Origin: Pseudomonas fluorescens
Lineage (GTDB): Bacteria; Pseudomonadota; Gammaproteobacteria; Pseudomonadales; Pseudomonadaceae
Assembly: GCF_003732425.1 (NCBI RefSeq)
Contig: NZ_MOBX01000002.1
Coordinates: 124,001 to 188,000, forward strand
Length of the DNA: 64,000 nt
Direction: 5' to 3'
In this document: piece after piece, positions 39,277 through 47,591 of the stretch
Layout: each line of letters starts with the position of its first letter
Numbering within the stretch: position 1 is the first letter of the stretch
Program-made: the position numbers and the translations under genes
The notes under the pieces: generated by a model
Told to the model about the DNA's origin: nothing
Seen by the model: the letters and a program-made list of their open reading frames with translations, nothing else
Database searches by the model: none

Positions 39277-39773
39277 AGGCGTACGCCGAACTGATGGAGT
39301 TTCGGCGCGTAGTTGAAGTCTTCGTCGCCGTGGCGTGAATGGTGATGGCCGCCGCCATAGGCGCCGTGCTCAGGCTGGAATGGCGCTTCGATCGCTTCGA
39401 CCTGCGCGCCCAGTTGTTCGAGCATGGCCTTGAGCACGTAATCGTCGAGCAGACGCAGCCAGCCATCGCCAACCTGTAAGGCAACGTGACGATTGCCCAG
39501 GTGATAAGCGGCGCGGGTCAGTTCGAAGGCATTGGCGCAGGTGACGTGCAGCAACTGTTCGGGGCGGGCGCAGACGCGGACGATGCGCCCGTCTTCAGCC
39601 TGTAGGCATTCGCCGTCATACAGCGGCGACTGACCGCGCTCCAAAAACAACCCGACGTCTTCGCCCTCGGCACTGAAACAGCGCAAACGGCTTTTGCTCC
39701 GTGCTTCGAAGGTCAGGTGCAACTCGGCGGCCCAGACGGGTTGAGGGTCGATTCTGCGGTGAATCACCAGCAT
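39273..39773 (-). CDS. ureE: Urease nickel chaperone UreE
   Basis: 166 residues from ATG at 39773. The N-terminal peptide-binding domain is followed by the nickel-binding domain (L-G-N-R-H-V-A-L-Q). The C-terminal tail G-G-G-H-H-H-S-R-H-G is a short histidine-rich nickel site. It brings nickel to the UreDFG complex. Confidence 0.95.
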   Translation of the reverse strand: MLVIHRRIDPQPVWAAELHLTFEARSKSRLRCFSAEGEDVGLFLERGQSPLYDGECLQAEDGRIVRVCARPEQLLHVTCANAFELTRAAYHLGNRHVALQVGDGWLRLLDDYVLKAMLEQLGAQVEAIEAPFQPEHGAYGGGHHHSRHGDEDFNYAPKLHQFGVRL

Positions 39774-40090
39774 CGGAAAACTTCCAGCTATGGACAATAC
39801 TCAGGTTAGAGCAAGGGCCTTGCCAATCGGACGGGATGTAGGAAATCCCCGTCGGAGCGTAGTGGATGTTTCAGGATGTTGCGGAATTATGGAAGGTTTT
39901 GGTGCGTGAAGATTTTTTTATGCACCAAATCAGAGCCGCGACACATGAACCAATTGTGGGAGCGACGGTGCGACGATTCGACCTGCTCGCGAAGGCGGTG
40001 TGTCAGCCATATAAATGTAGCTGAAGCGACGCTTTCGCGAGCAGGCTCGCTCCCCCAGGGGGATTTGTTGAGGCTGAAAGTGAGGGGCAG
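39774..40090. other. Intergenic region between ureE and desT
   Basis: No gene seen. It holds an A+T-rich stretch around 39880-39950 and a family B REP pair at 39956-40058 whose left arm is interrupted. The ureE promoter should lie at 39780-39880 on the minus strand, but I could not pick convincing -10 and -35 boxes. Confidence 0.5.
39956..40058. repeat. REP pair, family B, left arm interrupted
   Basis: The right arm TCGCGAGCAGGCTCGCTCCC is intact. The left arm reads GTGGGAGCGA, then extra bases around 39966-39980, then CCTGCTCGCGAAG, as if a short sequence was inserted in the palindrome. Confidence 0.7.
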
Positions 40091-40723
40091 TTATTCGGTA
40101 CTGCCCAGCCCTTGCCAGTGCTTGAGGCCGATAAAGATAAAGCGCAGTTGCTGAGTAATCTTCGCCTGCGGCGTCAGATGCTCCGGTAGCGCGTCAGCGG
40201 GCGGGTCGATGATGTCCGGCAGGGTGGCGAATACCGATTTGACGATCAGGTCAGCCATCACGCTCAAACCGGCAGCGTCCAGATGTTGAAGCTTGGGCAT
40301 CATCGTCAGGTCGGCTGCCAGATCGGAGCTGATGTTCTCGCGCAATCGCCCGATCGCCTGACGCACCGGCAGCGAACCGCCGTACTGTTCACGCGCCAGA
40401 AACAGAAATTGCGAGCGGTTGGCGCTGACCACGTCGAGGAAAATTCGCACCGAGGCATCGATGATGCCGCCCATAACGAATTCGTTGTGACGCACCAAAC
40501 GAATGGTTTCGCGAAAGGTCTGGCCGACTTCACTGACCAGCACCAGGCCCAGCTCATCCATATCGGCAAAATGTCGGTAGAAACCGGTGGGCACGATCCC
40601 GGCGGTCTTGGTCACTTCGCGCAGACTCAGGCTGCCGAATCCTCGGCCGCTTTCCATCAGGTGGCGGGCAGCGTCCATCAAGGCGTTGCGGGTCTGTTGT
40701 TTCTGTTCGGCGCGGGGCAGCAT
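40091..40723 (-). CDS. desT: TetR family regulator, DesT ortholog
   Basis: 210 residues from ATG at 40723; an upstream in-frame start at 40759 is less likely. The N-terminal TetR HTH (about 10-60) contains S-L-S-L-R-E-V-T-K-T-A-G-I-V-P-T-G-F-Y-R-H-F. Length, sequence pattern and position next to ureE match P. aeruginosa DesT. DesT senses the saturated/unsaturated acyl-CoA ratio and controls desCB and fabAB. No desaturase genes flank it here, so its targets must lie elsewhere. Confidence 0.78.
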   Translation of the reverse strand: MLPRAEQKQQTRNALMDAARHLMESGRGFGSLSLREVTKTAGIVPTGFYRHFADMDELGLVLVSEVGQTFRETIRLVRHNEFVMGGIIDASVRIFLDVVSANRSQFLFLAREQYGGSLPVRQAIGRLRENISSDLAADLTMMPKLQHLDAAGLSVMADLIVKSVFATLPDIIDPPADALPEHLTPQAKITQQLRFIFIGLKHWQGLGSTE

Positions 40724-40847
40724 CGCAGGGTGTGTTCTTTGGTAGGACAAGCGCCGCACTCTAGCAAATCAGCTTTATCGGCGTCGAACGGCAGGGGGGA
40801 AAGCAGCGGGGAATGGAGCTCTCATTTATAGCTGCGGCGCAAAAGGC

Positions 40848-40878
40848 AAAAGCCCAATCCGGTGATTGGGCTTTTTTT
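40848..40878. terminator. Terminator after the 14-mer repeat protein gene
   Basis: Stem AAAGCCCAATC/GATTGGGCTTT with loop CGGT. There are seven Ts on the plus side and TTTTGCCTTTT on the minus side, so it can stop minus-strand transcripts of the repeat protein gene. Confidence 0.8.
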
Positions 40879-40894
40879 CAGGGCCGCCATGGGC

Positions 40895-41317
40895 TTAGCT
40901 CACAGCGCTGTTGCGTTCGATAACGCGGTCACCACCACCTTCGGCAACGGCTTGGCCTTGTGGGGTTTTGTCGTAGCCGTCTTCAACCAGACCTTTTTCT
41001 TCCAGACGATTGCGACCGTTTTCAGCAACTGCCTGGCCTTGTGGGGTTTTGTCGTAGCCGTCTTCAACCAGACCTTTTTCTTCCAGGCGATTGCGACCGT
41101 TTTCTGCTACCGACTGACCTTGTGGGGTTTTGTCGAAGCCATCTTCAGCCAGGGTCTGACCTTGTGGAGTTTTGTCATAGCCGTCTTCGGCGAGGGTTTG
41201 GCTGAACACCGAGTGGCTGTCTTTTACTTGCGGAGTAGCCTGATCGGCGGCCGGCAAGGCAAAAGCAGTGCTGGCCAGCATCGAGAGGGTAAGACTTAGC
41301 AGTAATTGGCGTTTCAT
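40895..41317 (-). CDS. Secreted/periplasmic protein with D-G-Y-D-K-T-P-Q-G-Q repeats
   Basis: 140 residues from ATG at 41317 with AAGGAG upstream. A Sec signal peptide (MKRQLLLSLTLSMLASTAFA) is followed by a short acidic linker. Four copies of a 14-residue unit, L-A/V-E-D-G-Y/F-D-K-T-P-Q-G-Q, alternate in part with a 13-residue spacer A/S-V-A-E-N-G-R-N-R-L-E-E-K. The tail is A-E-G-G-G-D-R-V-I-E-R-N. The repeats are very hydrophilic and D/N/G-rich, which could suit cation binding, but no known calcium motif is exact. I recognise similar hypothetical Pseudomonas proteins but no function. Confidence 0.8.
   Translation of the reverse strand: MKRQLLLSLTLSMLASTAFALPAADQATPQVKDSHSVFSQTLAEDGYDKTPQGQTLAEDGFDKTPQGQSVAENGRNRLEEKGLVEDGYDKTPQGQAVAENGRNRLEEKGLVEDGYDKTPQGQAVAEGGGDRVIERNSAVS
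40956..41200. repeat. Tandem DNA repeat inside the repeat protein gene
   Basis: The unit beginning CCTTGTGGGGTTTTGTCG starts at 40956, 41037, 41118 and (variant) 41160, giving periods of 81, 81 and 42 bases. All periods are multiples of three. Two 81-base units are almost identical, implying recent duplication. Confidence 0.85.
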
Positions 41318-41702
41318 GATGGGTTGCTCCTTGGGAGGGCGATAAAGTGGGTACGAAGGCAATGCTACTCTCGATAAGTCGATATAAAAGTTCATAAACG
41401 CAATGGTAATAATCAACAGAATTGATTGTTCTGCCGGAAGGCTCTAGATCGCGGCTTTCCGGGCGACGGTTTTGCACCGGGGTGGGTATTTTCGACTCAC
41501 TCGCGCCTCGCAAAAGTGCGGGTCGCGGTAACGCTGTTCGACTGAACGGTCAGATTTCGCGCGACTTTTTGCGCGGTCATCGGCCTTTCGATTAAACCTG
41601 CGGCTCGTTTGCCAGTCGTAGATTTCATGAGGGCCGCTTTGGCCCGCCGTTTCAGCCGTACGCCGCAGTCTTTGCGTGCGGTCGTGATCAGGAGTTTTGT
41701 GC
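41318..41702. other. Intergenic region between the repeat protein gene and asmA-like gene
   Basis: No gene supported. It contains an inverted repeat AATCAA/TTGATT at 41411-41427 near the presumed minus-strand promoter, and an imperfect CCGGAA/TTCCGG stem around 41434-41462. The overlapping minus-strand frame (41444-42202) is a shadow of the AsmA gene. Confidence 0.5.
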
Positions 41703-43778
41703 ATGACGCGCACTGGAAAAATCTTCAGCTGGACCTTCGCCACCCTCGTGCTGCTATTGGCCGTGCTGGTGTTGATCATCGTGTTCTTCGACTGGAACCG
41801 GATCAAACCGCCGCTTAACGCCAAAGTCTCGGAAGAACTGCACCGACCGTTTGCCATCAATGGCAACCTCGCGGTGATCTGGCAGCGCGAGCCGGACGAA
41901 GGTGGCTGGCGCGCCTGGGTGCCGTGGCCACACGTGGTCGCCGAGGATTTGAGCCTGGGCAACCCGGACTGGTCGAAACAACCGCAGATGGTCACGCTCA
42001 AACGCGTTGAGCTGCGAATCTCGCCGCTGGCGCTGCTGGTACAACGCGTGGTGATTCCGCGCATTGATCTGACCGAACCCAACGCCGAGTTGCAGCGTCT
42101 GGCCGACGGCCGTGCCAACTGGACGTTCAAGTTCGACCCGAAAGATCCGAATGCAGAACCCTCCAATTGGGTGGTCGACATCGGTGCCATCGGATTCGAC
42201 AAGGGTCATGTCACACTGAACGATCAGACCCTGAAGACCAATCTTGATGTACTGATCGACCCGCTGGGCAAGCCGATCCCTTACAGCGACATCGTCGGTG
42301 CCAAAGCGGCAAAGACTGCGCAGGACAAGGGCGGTGCGCCGCAGGATTATGCATTTGCCTTGAAGGTCAAAGGCCAATACCACGGTCAGAACCTCACCGG
42401 CCAAGGCAAGATCGGCGGGCTGCTCGCCTTGCAGGACGCGCGCAAGCCGTTCCCGCTGCAGGCGCAGGCGAAGATCGGCGACACCCGCATCGAACTGGCC
42501 GGCACGCTGACCGATCCGTTGAACCTGGGCGCCCTCGATCTGCGCCTGAAACTGGCCGGCGCCAGTCTTGGCAATCTTTATCCGCTGACTGGCGTGACCC
42601 TGCCGGACACCCCGCCGTACTCCACCGACGGCCATTTGATCGCCAAACTGCATGACGAGGCGGGCGCGAAGTTCACCTACGAGCAGTTCAACGGCAAGAT
42701 CGGCAGCAGTGATATTCATGGCGACCTGACCTACGTCGCCAGCCAGCCACGGCCGAAACTCAGCGGCGCGTTGCTCTCCAATCAACTGTTGTTCGCTGAC
42801 CTCGCACCGCTGATCGGCGCCGATTCCAATGACAAGCAAAAGGCGCGCGGCGGCGAAAGCAAACAGCCGGCCGATAAAGTGCTGCCGGTGGAAGAGTTCA
42901 AGACTGATCGCTGGCGCGCGATGGATGCCGACGTCGAGTTCACCGGCAAGCGCATCGTTCACAGCGAGAAACTGCCGTTCAACGACCTCTATACCCACCT
43001 GAAACTCAATGACGGCGAACTCAGCCTGGAGCCACTGCGCTTTGGCGTCGCTGGCGGTGATCTCGATGCCCAGATTCGCCTCAATGGCCGCACCGAGCCG
43101 CTGGAAGGTCGGGCGAAACTGACTGCGCGAAAGTTCAAGCTCAAGGAGCTGTTCCCGACCTTCGAACCGATGAAAACCAGTTTCGGTGAACTCAACGGTG
43201 ACGCCGATATCACTGGTCGCGGCAACTCGGTGGCCAAGCTGCTGGGCGGGGCCAACGGCAAGTTGAAGATGTTGATCAACGACGGCGCGATCAGCCGTGA
43301 GCTGATGGAACTGGCCGGACTTAACGTCGGCAACTATGTGGTCGGCAAGATCTTTGGCGACAAGGAAGTGAAGATCAACTGCGCGGCGGCGGACTTCGAC
43401 ATCAAGACCGGTCTGGCCACCACGCAGTTGTTTGTCTTCGATACCGAGAACGCGATCATCTACATCGACGGCACGGCGAACATGGCCACCGAGCAACTGG
43501 ATCTGACCGTGACCCCGGAATCCAAGGGCTGGCGTTTGATTTCCCTGCGTTCGCCGCTGTATGTGCGCGGCAAGTTCATCAAGCCGGATGCCGGCGTGAA
43601 GGCCGTGCCATTGATGTTGCGCGGGGCGGGGATGGTTGCACTGGGTGTGATCGCCGCGCCGGCGGCGGGGCTGTTGGCGCTGGTGGCACCGAGTGGCGGT
43701 GAGCCGAATCAGTGTGCGCCGTTGCTGGAGCAGATGAAGGCGGGCAAGGCGCCTGTCACCGTAAAACCCACCAAATAG
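41703..43778 (+). CDS. AsmA family protein
   Basis: 691 residues from ATG at 41703 with AGGAG upstream. A single N-terminal membrane anchor (about 8-30) is followed by a long periplasmic region with AsmA N-terminal and C-terminal domains (the latter about 430-640: F-G-E-L-N-G-D-A-D-I-T-G-R-G). AsmA-like proteins are thought to form bridge-like conduits for phospholipid transport to the outer membrane. Monocistronic, followed by a REP pair. Confidence 0.88.
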   Translation: MTRTGKIFSWTFATLVLLLAVLVLIIVFFDWNRIKPPLNAKVSEELHRPFAINGNLAVIWQREPDEGGWRAWVPWPHVVAEDLSLGNPDWSKQPQMVTLKRVELRISPLALLVQRVVIPRIDLTEPNAELQRLADGRANWTFKFDPKDPNAEPSNWVVDIGAIGFDKGHVTLNDQTLKTNLDVLIDPLGKPIPYSDIVGAKAAKTAQDKGGAPQDYAFALKVKGQYHGQNLTGQGKIGGLLALQDARKPFPLQAQAKIGDTRIELAGTLTDPLNLGALDLRLKLAGASLGNLYPLTGVTLPDTPPYSTDGHLIAKLHDEAGAKFTYEQFNGKIGSSDIHGDLTYVASQPRPKLSGALLSNQLLFADLAPLIGADSNDKQKARGGESKQPADKVLPVEEFKTDRWRAMDADVEFTGKRIVHSEKLPFNDLYTHLKLNDGELSLEPLRFGVAGGDLDAQIRLNGRTEPLEGRAKLTARKFKLKELFPTFEPMKTSFGELNGDADITGRGNSVAKLLGGANGKLKMLINDGAISRELMELAGLNVGNYVVGKIFGDKEVKINCAAADFDIKTGLATTQLFVFDTENAIIYIDGTANMATEQLDLTVTPESKGWRLISLRSPLYVRGKFIKPDAGVKAVPLMLRGAGMVALGVIAAPAAGLLALVAPSGGEPNQCAPLLEQMKAGKAPVTVKPTK

Positions 43779-43798
43779 TCGGTGCCCGTAAGGGCCCC

Positions 43799-43881
43799 TT
43801 CGCGAGCAGGCTCGCTCCCACAGGGGACCGCATTCCTTCAGATGGATGCGGTCGAGTGTGGGAGCGAGCCTGCTCGCGAAG
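43799..43881. repeat. REP pair, family B
   Basis: TCGCGAGCAGGCTCGCTCCC and inverted partner around about 35 bases between convergent genes. Confidence 0.88.
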
Positions 43882-43895
43882 GCGGTTTGGAAGGG

Positions 43896-44429
43896 TTACA
43901 GGTCGTTCAGGATGTCAGCCATGTCATCGGCATGCTCTTCTTCCTGCGCCAGAATATCTTCGAAGATACGCCGCGTAGTCGGGTCTTTCTCGCCGATGTA
44001 CTGGATGATCTCGCGGTAGCTGTCGATGGCGATCCGCTCGGCAACGAGGTCTTCGTAGACCATTTCTTTCAACGTTGTCCCGGCCACGTATTGCGCGTGG
44101 GACATCTTCGACAGCATGTCGGGGTTAAACTCAGGCTCGCCGCCCAATTGCACAATGCGCTCGGCCAGACGGTCGGCGTGCTGGGCTTCCTGGGTGGCGT
44201 GCTCGAGAAACTCTTCGGCGGCCACATGGGCTTTCACGCCATTGGCCATGAAGTAGTGGCGCTTGTAGCGCAACACGCAGACCAGTTCTGTGGCCAGCGA
44301 TTCATTGAGCAAGCGCAGCACCTCTTCACGGTCGGCGCTGTAGCCCTCGGTGACGGCGCCGTTCTCGACGTTTTGGCGCGCACGGTCGCGCAAGGTTTGA
44401 ACATCTGACAGATGCAGGTCGTCGCTCAT
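43896..44429 (-). CDS. Ferritin-like diiron protein (bacterioferritin family)
   Basis: 177 residues with AGGAGAT upstream of ATG. Four-helix pattern with metal ligands in E-S-L-A-T-E-L-V, E-F-L-E-H-A-T-Q-E-A-Q-H, E-D-L-V-A-E-R and E-D-I-L-A-Q-E-E-E-H-A-D-D. No heme-ligand Met as in classical bacterioferritin is obvious. Likely iron storage or oxidative-stress protection. Confidence 0.85.
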   Translation of the reverse strand: MSDDLHLSDVQTLRDRARQNVENGAVTEGYSADREEVLRLLNESLATELVCVLRYKRHYFMANGVKAHVAAEEFLEHATQEAQHADRLAERIVQLGGEPEFNPDMLSKMSHAQYVAGTTLKEMVYEDLVAERIAIDSYREIIQYIGEKDPTTRRIFEDILAQEEEHADDMADILNDL

Positions 44430-44519
44430 TTCGATCTCCTGGAGGCTAATCCGATTGTCGCCACGTTCTATGGACGCGGTCGTTGCCTAAGCTGTGAGTC
44501 ATCAGCGTTGCAAAAAGTT

Positions 44520-45437
44520 TTACCCGATTTGCTGCGACCTGGGTGCCAGTCCCGAGCGCTGCGCTTCTTCGCGCAACCAGGCAAAAAACGCCCGCACTGG
44601 CGGGTGCCGCTCGCGCCCCGGTACACACAACGCGCTGTACCCGGCGCCATCGACCTGAACCTGGCCCATGAACGGCACCAGCAATCCGCTGGCGACACTC
44701 TCCGACACCAGAATATTGCTCGCCAGCACCAGTCCTTGCCCGGCGATCGCCGCTTGCAGGGCGTAATGCTCTTCATCGTATTCGCGGATGGCCGGTTGCT
44801 GGTTCAACCAGTTTACGCCGGCCTCGGCGCACCACGCTTCCCAGCCATGGGCATACAGCTTCGAGTTGTGCCAGTGCACGCTGATCAATGTCGGCGTGCG
44901 CCGTGCCGCCAGCGCCACTTGCTCGGGCGAGCCGTACACACCGAACGATTCATCGAACAGGCACAGGCCATACAGGTTGGGGTAATCGTCGAGGCTGTAG
45001 CGCAGGACCAGATCGACACTGGCGTCCTGATGCAGATCGATGACCTCGCAGTGAGTATCGAGGCGCACGTTGATGTTCGGATGCTGCGCATAAAAGCGCC
45101 CGAGGCGCGGCACCAGCCATAGCGCAGCAAACGCGGCGGTGGTCGATAGCGTCAGCGTGCTGCCGCTGCGTTGCGGACGCAGAGTGTCGACGCTTTGCGC
45201 CACCTCCAGCAGTGCGCCGTGCAGGCTGCGGAACAGGCGTTCGCCGCCTTCGGTCAGGCGCACTTGGCGTGGCAGACGTTCGAACAGGGCGACGCCGAGC
45301 CAGTCTTCCAGCGAACGGATCTGATGAGAAATCGCGGTGGGCGTGACCGACAGCTCTTCGGCGGCAGCCTTGAAACTCAGCAACCGTGAGGCCGATTCAA
45401 AGGCGCGCAGGGCGGTCAGCGGTAGCGAGGCGAACAT
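44520..45437 (-). CDS. LysR family transcriptional regulator (GcvA-like)
   Basis: 305 residues from ATG at 45437, which has GGAG seven bases upstream; the ATG four codons earlier overlaps that site. HTH at about 5-62 (L-T-A-L-R-A-F-E-S-A-S-R, V-T-P-T-A-I-S-H-Q-I-R-S-L) then a ligand domain. It is divergent from the flavin reductase gene, its likely target. Confidence 0.9.
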   Translation of the reverse strand: MFASLPLTALRAFESASRLLSFKAAAEELSVTPTAISHQIRSLEDWLGVALFERLPRQVRLTEGGERLFRSLHGALLEVAQSVDTLRPQRSGSTLTLSTTAAFAALWLVPRLGRFYAQHPNINVRLDTHCEVIDLHQDASVDLVLRYSLDDYPNLYGLCLFDESFGVYGSPEQVALAARRTPTLISVHWHNSKLYAHGWEAWCAEAGVNWLNQQPAIREYDEEHYALQAAIAGQGLVLASNILVSESVASGLLVPFMGQVQVDGAGYSALCVPGRERHPPVRAFFAWLREEAQRSGLAPRSQQIG

Positions 45438-45559
45438 TGAAAGCTCCATGGGTGAAATGAATTCATCCTGACTGATTTTTGCTCATTTGTAGAGAAACGG
45501 TGGCGAGCTTCAAGCTGCAAGCCACAAGCAAGTTCGATTCTAGTCCGGAGGATTTACAG

Positions 45560-46198
45560 ATGAGCAGGATTCTTGCGATTCATGCCAGCCCACGGGGCGA
45601 CCGTTCGCACTCGCGGCGGTTGGCGGAAGTTTTTCTCAGTGCCTGGCAGGTGCGTCATCCACAGGCGCAGGTGACTCGGCGTGAAGTCGGTCGAGCGCTG
45701 ATTCCGGCCGTCAATGAAGCCTTTGTCGCCGCCGCATTTTATCCACAGCCTGAAGCGCGTCCATTGTCGATGCAGGCCGATCTGGCCCTGAGCGATCAAC
45801 TGGTCGGCGAGTTGTTCGACCACGACCTGCTACTGATTTCCACGCCGATGTACAACTTCAGCGTACCCAGTGGCCTCAAGGCCTGGGTCGATCAAATCGT
45901 GCGGCTTGGCCTGACCTTCGATCACACGCTGGACAACGGCGTCGCCCAGTACACCCCGCTGTTGCAGGGCAAGAAGGCGCTGATCGTCACCAGTCGCGGT
46001 GGTTTCGGATTCGGTCCGGGTGGTGAGCTGGAAGCCTTGAACCATGCTGATCCGTGGTTGCGCACGGCGCTGGGTTTCATCGGCATCAACGACGTCACCG
46101 TGGTCGCGGCCGAGGGCGAAGAATCCGCCGAACGCACCTTCACGGTGTCGCTGGCCGAGGCGGAGCAGCGTCTGCTCAGCCTTGCCCGGGAGTTCTAG
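45560..46198 (+). CDS. FMN-dependent NAD(P)H oxidoreductase (AzoR/flavodoxin-like)
   Basis: 212 residues from ATG at 45560, with GGAGGAT upstream. Flavodoxin-like fold: FMN phosphate loop [28 protein letters not shown] and T-S-R-G-G-F-G-F. The family reduces quinones, azo compounds and nitroaromatics with two-electron transfer. The SMR pump gene starts at the next base, suggesting a detoxification pair under the divergent LysR. Confidence 0.88.
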   Translation: MSRILAIHASPRGDRSHSRRLAEVFLSAWQVRHPQAQVTRREVGRALIPAVNEAFVAAAFYPQPEARPLSMQADLALSDQLVGELFDHDLLLISTPMYNFSVPSGLKAWVDQIVRLGLTFDHTLDNGVAQYTPLLQGKKALIVTSRGGFGFGPGGELEALNHADPWLRTALGFIGINDVTVVAAEGEESAERTFTVSLAEAEQRLLSLAREF

Positions 46199-46504
46199 GT
46201 GGCCTGGCTGTGCCTGCTGATCGCCGCCGGATTTGAAGTGACCTTCGCCATGGGCATGAAGTATGCCGAAGGTTTCACCCGGCTCTGGCCCTCGCTGATC
46301 ACCGTGGTCGCGGCGGTCGGCGGGATTTATTTCCTGACCCTGGCGATGCGTGAACTGCCGGTGAGCATCGCCTATCCGGTCTGGACGGCGATCGGCTCGC
46401 TCGGCACGGTGTTCCTCGGCTTTGCCCTGCTGGGGGAGAGCCTGACCCTGGTCAAACTGGTTTCGGTAGGACTGATTGTGGCGGGGGTGGTGGGCCTGAA
46501 GTAG
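46199..46504 (+). CDS. SMR family small multidrug/guanidinium-type exporter
   Basis: 101 residues, four membrane segments, GTG start directly after the upstream TAG; its GGGAG site lies inside the previous gene. Glu13 in A-A-G-F-E-V-T-F-A is the substrate/proton-binding residue, and W/P in Y-P-V-W-T-A-I-G are conserved. The G-F-E-V motif resembles the SugE (Gdx) branch more than EmrE, but this is not decisive. Confidence 0.9.
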   Translation: MAWLCLLIAAGFEVTFAMGMKYAEGFTRLWPSLITVVAAVGGIYFLTLAMRELPVSIAYPVWTAIGSLGTVFLGFALLGESLTLVKLVSVGLIVAGVVGLK

Positions 46505-46595
46505 GCTGGTCGTTGAGTTGTCATCATCAAGGAGGATGCTTGGCGGGCGTTTTGCACGCCTTGCATCCACTCACCGACCACAAGGATGTTTGCCC

Positions 46596-47474
46596 ATGTC
46601 GACGCGTTATCCATTGGTGCTGGTGCCCGGCATGCTCGGGTTTATCCGGCTGGTGCTCTATCCGTACTGGTACGGCATCATCAAAGCGCTGCGCCGTGGT
46701 GGTGCGACGGTGATTGCGGTTCAGGTGTCGCCGCTGCATTCGACGGAGGTGCGCGGCGAGCAGTTACTGGCGCGGATCGATGAGATCTTGCGCGAGACCG
46801 GGGCGCACAAGGTCAACCTGTTCGGCCACAGTCAGGGTTCGCTGACGGCGCGCTATGCGGCGGCGAAACGGCCGGATCTGGTGGCCTCGGTGACGTCGGT
46901 GGCCGGACCGAATCATGGTTCGGAACTGGCCGACTATCTGCAAAAACACTACCCCGCAGACAGCGCCAAGGGCCGTCTGCTTGAGGTATTACTGCGTCTT
47001 GTCGGCTGGCTGATGGCGCTGCTGGAAACCGGTTACCACGGGCCGAAGCTGCCGGTGGATATTCACGCCTCGCACCAATCGCTGACGACTGACGGTGTGG
47101 CGCTGTTCAATCAGCGTTATCCACAGGGCTTGCCGGAAACCTGGGGTGGGCACGGGCCGGAAGAGGTTAACGGCGTGCGTTATTACTCATGGTCGGGAAC
47201 GTTGCAGCCGGGCAAGACCGATCGCGGTGGCAATCTGTTCGACGGGACCAATCGCAGCTGTCGCTTGTTTGCGAAAACCTTCGTGCGTGAGCCTGGGCAG
47301 TGCGACGGGATGGTCGGGCGCTACAGCTCGCATCTGGGCACGGTGATTGGCGATGACTATCCGCTGGATCATTTCGACATCGTTAACCAGTCGCTGGGGC
47401 TGGTCGGCAAGGGCGCGGATCCGGTACGGCTGTTTGTCGAGCATGCGGCGCGGCTCAAGGCTGCAGGCCTTTAA
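46596..47474 (+). CDS. Triacylglycerol lipase-like alpha/beta hydrolase without signal peptide
   Basis: 292 residues from ATG at 46596 (AAGGAT upstream). Nucleophile elbow G-H-S-Q-G with Ser79, oxyanion region V-L-V-P-G-M-L-G-F, and the paired cysteines of Pseudomonas family I lipases (N-R-S-C-R and G-Q-C-D-G-M-V). The catalytic Asp and His (D-H-F-D-I-V-N) are near the end. The secreted relatives have a signal peptide and usually a foldase partner; neither is present here. Probably intracellular. Confidence 0.85.
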   Translation: MSTRYPLVLVPGMLGFIRLVLYPYWYGIIKALRRGGATVIAVQVSPLHSTEVRGEQLLARIDEILRETGAHKVNLFGHSQGSLTARYAAAKRPDLVASVTSVAGPNHGSELADYLQKHYPADSAKGRLLEVLLRLVGWLMALLETGYHGPKLPVDIHASHQSLTTDGVALFNQRYPQGLPETWGGHGPEEVNGVRYYSWSGTLQPGKTDRGGNLFDGTNRSCRLFAKTFVREPGQCDGMVGRYSSHLGTVIGDDYPLDHFDIVNQSLGLVGKGADPVRLFVEHAARLKAAGL

Positions 47475-47482
47475 CCTGCTTT

Positions 47483-47583
47483 TGTGGCGAGGGAGCTTGC
47501 TCCCGCCGGACTGCGCAGCAGGCCCCGGCTTTTAAAAAGAGGGGCGGCTTCGCGCCCCAGCGGGAGCAAGCTCCCTCGCCACA
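47483..47583. repeat. REP pair, family C
   Basis: GTGGCGAGGGAGCTTGCTCC and inverted partner with an inner GGGGC/GCCCC stem, between convergent lipase and EamA genes. Confidence 0.85.
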
Positions 47584-47591
47584 GGAATTTG

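Noticed and set aside
40956..41200. CRISPR-like array
   Set aside because: The 81-base repeats are in frame, contiguous, coding and lack variable spacers; no cas genes are present.
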